This document shows positions 61,312-64,000 of a stretch of 64,000 bases of DNA, piece after piece; within the stretch, counting starts at the first letter, position 1, and each line of letters begins with the position of its first letter. Below the pieces are notes generated by a model. It was not told the DNA's origin, ran no database searches, and was given only the letters and a program-made list of their open reading frames with translations. Made by a program: the position numbers and the translations under genes. Origin of the DNA: Chitinophaga sp. (lineage in GTDB: Bacteria > Bacteroidota > Bacteroidia > Chitinophagales > Chitinophagaceae); assembly GCF_017745275.1 (NCBI RefSeq), contig NZ_JAGHZS010000014.1, forward strand, positions 1 through 64,000. The letters are read 5' to 3'.

Positions 61312-62379
61312 TTATTGTCCGGCACTTACATTTTCCAACAAAGAATAATGCACATCTGACAGCGATTGTAATTTCTTAGCTGCCCACTCCGGCGTAATAT
61401 CACGCTGCGGACTCGCCAGCAGCTCATATCCCACCATGAATTTCTTCACAGATGCGGAGCGTAATAAAGGCGGATAAAAATGCATATGCCAATGCCACTC
61501 CGGATGTGCGCCACTATTCACAGGCGCCTGGTGCATGCCGGCAGAGTAAGGGAAAGACGTTTCAAAAAGATTATCATATTTGGTAGCCAATATTTTCAAT
61601 ATCGCCGCCAACGCTTGCTTTTCATCTTCCGTAAAATGCGTCATATCCGTTACGTGGCGTTTGCTGACGATCATGGTTTCAAAAGGCCATACCGCCCAGA
61701 AAGGTACCAGCGCCACAAAATGTTCATTTTCTACTACCACACGCTCCTGTTTATCTAACTCCTGGGCAATATAGCTTTGGAGTAAGCTTTTACCGGTACT
61801 GTCGTAGTATTTTTTCTGGTGAGATGTTTCTTTAATCAGTTCTGCCGGCAAATCGCTGGTTGCCCAGATCTGGCTATGTGGATGCGGGTTGCTGCACCCC
61901 ATGATATCCCCTTTGTTTTCAAAAATCTGAACATACTTAATCGCCGGATCGGCGGAGAGCTGGCGGAATTCATCTTCCCATAATCCTATTACTTTACGGA
62001 TGTCTGCCACTTCCATTAAGGGCAGGGTAAGATCGTGCCGGGGAGAGAAGCAGATTACACGGCAAATACCTTTTACGCCGCGCGCATGTAATAAGTCGTC
62101 CACCTGCTCCACACCTGCCGGGGTATCCGGCATCAGGGCGCCAAAGTCGTTGGTAAAAGCAAAGGGCTCCTTGTAGTCAGGATTCAGGTCTCCCCCCATC
62201 CGGCTGTTACCCGGACATAAATAACAGGAGGCATCATAGGCAGGCAAAGGTTCCTTATTTACTTTCTCTACTTTGCCATTCCACGGCCTTTTGGTACGAT
62301 GTGGCGATACTAATACCCATTCACCCGTTAATATGTTTAACCGCTGGTGAGGGTGGTCTTCTAACTGGAATTTGTGCAT
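61312..62379 (-). CDS. galT: Galactose-1-phosphate uridylyltransferase
   Basis: It exchanges UMP between UDP-glucose and galactose-1-phosphate in the Leloir pathway. The 355-residue protein has the zinc-binding ASCYLCPGNSRMGG, the nucleotide site ICFSPRHDLTLPLM, the catalytic histidine triad SNPHPHSQIW and the second HIT-type motif GAHPEWHWHMHFYPPLLR. ATG 62379 (MHKFQLEDHPHQR) is chosen because the upstream ATG at 62412 lies inside a symmetrical operator-like sequence. galK and galE are not adjacent. Its promoter lies in the divergent region shared with the MerR gene. Confidence 0.96.
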   Translation of the reverse strand: MHKFQLEDHPHQRLNILTGEWVLVSPHRTKRPWNGKVEKVNKEPLPAYDASCYLCPGNSRMGGDLNPDYKEPFAFTNDFGALMPDTPAGVEQVDDLLHARGVKGICRVICFSPRHDLTLPLMEVADIRKVIGLWEDEFRQLSADPAIKYVQIFENKGDIMGCSNPHPHSQIWATSDLPAELIKETSHQKKYYDSTGKSLLQSYIAQELDKQERVVVENEHFVALVPFWAVWPFETMIVSKRHVTDMTHFTEDEKQALAAILKILATKYDNLFETSFPYSAGMHQAPVNSGAHPEWHWHMHFYPPLLRSASVKKFMVGYELLASPQRDITPEWAAKKLQSLSDVHYSLLENVSAGQ

Positions 62380-62407
62380 AAATGAAGGTGCTTCGATGAT
62401 TGCAATA

Positions 62408-62435
62408 ACCATACTTACCGGGAGGTATTTATGGT
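62408..62435. promoter_or_regulatory. Operator-like dyad upstream of galT
   Basis: ACCATA-ct-TACC-ggga-GGTA-tt-TATGGT is a two-part inverted repeat symmetrical about its centre, 29-56 bases upstream of the galT ATG. It could bind a sugar-responsive repressor or form a leader hairpin. Confidence 0.5.
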
Positions 62436-62686
62436 CAACTGATTAATAAGCGTTAAAAATACGCGTAAAAATAATATTCCGGGAGATAGTTGCACCTTTC
62501 AGGGGAAAATATTTATGTCTTTCAGACAATATCAGGTTGTGAAATCCTTATCCGGGGCCTGTTTATCATTCGTTTGTCAGATAATTGCTTCTTTTCGATC
62601 CGCCATCCCGATCCGGAACGGTGATTAGATCCGGCCATCACTTTTTCCTTCTCCCGAAAAATTTCCAAAAAAAACTGATTTTTCCC

Positions 62687-62719
62687 TTGACTCTTACCTT
62701 ACGTCATACCCTACATTTG
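62687..62719 (+). promoter_or_regulatory. MerR-type promoter with a long spacer
   Basis: TTG (62687-62689) and TACATTTG (62712-62719) are separated by 22 bases, two or three more than the usual 19-20. The spacer holds an inverted pair TGAC (62688-62691) and GTCA (62703-62706). A long spacer with an internal dyad is the hallmark of MerR-activated promoters, so the gene probably controls itself. Confidence 0.6.
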
Positions 62720-62744
62720 TTGCGATAAGGTATAAATCCAAACG

Positions 62745-63509
62745 ATGGACAATTATTCTGTAAAAAAGTTATCCCGTCTGGCAGGTGTGAGCGTGCGCAC
62801 CTTGCACCTGTATGACAAGATGGACTTATTAAAACCTTCGGTCCGTACCAACGCGGGGTACCGGCTATATGGCGAAAAAGAACTGCTTCGTTTGCAACAG
62901 ATCCTCTTCTACCGGGAACTGGACTTTCCACTGAAAGAGATCTGCATTATCCTCGACGACCCTGCATTTGACCTGATGCAGGCGCTCGAAGCACATAAAG
63001 CAGCGCTCCTGGCCAGGAAGGAAAGGATCAACACATTGATTGGTACCATTGAAAAAACATTGGTAACACTTAAAAACAACACTATGTTACACGCTGAAGA
63101 TTTATACGAAGGCATCCCACAGGACAAAATAACGGCGCACCGAACAGCCGCCATCTCTCAGTGGGGTGATGCTACCATCGCATCCGTAGAAAATAATTTA
63201 CGCGCACTGGGCAAAGACGAGATGGCCGCTATACAAACGGCCTTAAATAACCTTACCGCACAGTTGCTAGCATTGATGCCTGAAGGCCCTGACAACCCTG
63301 CAGTACAACAATGCATTGAACAACGTCAGGAACTGGTTGACCGGCTTATTGGTGGTAAACCCGAAGCAGGGAAACTGGATTACCTGAGAAAAATGGCGGA
63401 GTTACATACAGCCGGGAATGCAGCTATCGCACCGGATGGCCTGCCGGGTAGAGAAATCGCGGTTTTTATTAGTGAGGCAACGGGGTATTATTTGAGGAAG
63501 AAAGGATAA
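62745..63509 (+). CDS. MerR family regulator with TipAS ligand-binding domain
   Basis: The 254-residue protein has an N-terminal MerR winged helix (SVKKLSRLAGVSVRTLHLYD, then GYRLYGEKELLRLQQILFYRELDFPL), a coiled-coil dimerisation helix (about 85-125) and a C-terminal TipAS-type helical domain. In TipA this domain binds thiopeptide-like compounds covalently. No cysteine equivalent is seen in the C-terminal domain, so binding may be non-covalent. No efflux or resistance gene adjoins. A terminator follows, so it is monocistronic. Confidence 0.9.
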   Translation: MDNYSVKKLSRLAGVSVRTLHLYDKMDLLKPSVRTNAGYRLYGEKELLRLQQILFYRELDFPLKEICIILDDPAFDLMQALEAHKAALLARKERINTLIGTIEKTLVTLKNNTMLHAEDLYEGIPQDKITAHRTAAISQWGDATIASVENNLRALGKDEMAAIQTALNNLTAQLLALMPEGPDNPAVQQCIEQRQELVDRLIGGKPEAGKLDYLRKMAELHTAGNAAIAPDGLPGREIAVFISEATGYYLRKKG

Positions 63510-63513
63510 AATG

Positions 63514-63540
63514 AAAAAGCCGGCGAAATGCCGGCTTTTT
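63514..63540 (+). terminator. Terminator after the MerR gene
   Basis: AAAAAGCCGGC (63514-63524) pairs with GCCGGCTTTTT (63530-63540) around a five-base loop and ends in a T-run. It begins four bases after the stop codon. Confidence 0.9.
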
Positions 63541-63762
63541 CAGAATAATCAAATATCTCACATTAAAAAAGACATCAGTTATATAACCTTCTCGCATCCT
63601 ATTTTATTTCACTGTTCTTTTCAGGATAACTATCTCCGCTATTCTATGCACATCATCAACATTTTCACCTACCTTGCCCGTTAATAACAGCTCAATATAT
63701 TATATTTAATTTAACACGCACAGATATCTATTTCGTCATAACCCTTAATCATCTGGCATCCC

Positions 63763-64000
63763 ATGAATCGCAAAATAAAAATGTTAAGCCTCGTACTGGG
63801 GCTCTGGGCAGCTTCCGCAAACGCACAGTCTAACGCGAAGGACTACCTCCACATTCCCGGACCTCTCCAGCTAAACAACAACAGCTATACCCTGGTATGG
63901 ACCACACATCCCAGCAACAACTACTACAAACAGGAGTACCTTACGGCCAGTGATAACCTGGAAAAGTTTAAATCACTTGTCACCATTGACTTTCTGCAAG
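63763..64000 (+). CDS. Secreted protein, truncated by the window end
   Basis: Translation from ATG 63763 is open to the window end (79 codons). It starts with a signal peptide (MNRKIKMLSLVLGLWAASANA) followed by QSNAKDYLHIPGPLQLNNNS and a TLVWTTHPSNNYYKQEYLT region. It is a periplasmic or exported protein. I do not recognise a family from this part. The 222 bases before it contain the MerR terminator and no clear promoter element. Confidence 0.7.
   Translation, partial: MNRKIKMLSLVLGLWAASANAQSNAKDYLHIPGPLQLNNNSYTLVWTTHPSNNYYKQEYLTASDNLEKFKSLVTIDFLQ

Noticed and set aside
1..64000. Prophage, integrative element or insertion sequence
   Set aside because: I saw no integrase, transposase, phage structural gene or terminal repeats with target duplications anywhere in the window.

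Overview
The window looks like chromosomal DNA of a Chitinophaga-like soil Bacteroidota (family Chitinophagaceae). The reasons are four SusC/SusD pairs, two ECF sigma factors with FecR-type anti-sigma factors, a type IX secretion sorting domain, Bacteroidota -33/-7 promoters of the TTG-N19-TAnnTTTG kind, few Shine-Dalgarno sites, and many lipoproteins with KKE-type residues after the lipobox Cys. I see no prophage, insertion sequence, CRISPR array, tRNA or rRNA.

Layout. 1-4.1 kb: a small T9SS-sorted protein, primase dnaG, and a thyA-folA operon. 4.4-8.7 kb: a SusC/SusD pair. 8.9-13.1 kb: proline dehydrogenase, a lipoprotein made only of FecR-type domains, a TIM-barrel sugar isomerase and a radical SAM protein. 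13.1-28.8 kb (minus strand): ECF sigma factor, zinc metalloprotease-SusC-SusD, FecR, STN-SusC, SusD and a thioredoxin protein, arranged as one peptide or nutrient acquisition island. 28.8-33.9 kb: a TetR-controlled alpha/beta hydrolase, and a LytS-like kinase/DUF4407/LytTR operon. 34.0-36.8 kb: a Dabb/DinB/gamma-glutamyltransferase operon. 37-41.4 kb: small housekeeping and hypothetical genes. 41.5-49.7 kb: a complete polysaccharide utilization locus with sigma, FecR, SusC, SusD and an EndoH-type N-glycan endoglycosidase. 49.8-53.6 kb: glucose-6-phosphate dehydrogenase, a Crp/Fnr regulator, a fatty acid hydroxylase and a sulfite-oxidase-fold protein. 53.7-59.6 kb: a tight five-gene operon that fits ethanolamine catabolism through gamma-glutamylated intermediates, independent of vitamin B12 and of microcompartments. 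59.7-61.3 kb: a cobalamin riboswitch in front of a BtuG-like surface lipoprotein. 61.3-64 kb: galT, a TipAS-type MerR regulator and the start of a secreted protein.

Two systems stand out. The first is the gamma-glutamyl-ethanolamide operon, whose five genes cover uptake, glutamylation, two oxidations and hydrolysis to glycine plus glutamate. The second is a set of eight long intergenic inverted repeats in three sequence families. Their arms are built from short tandem repeats below a conserved apical stem. They sit almost exactly between the stop codons of neighbouring genes, at five of the seven convergent junctions, and never in a divergent promoter region. In one family the apical stem carries base changes that are compensated in the other arm.
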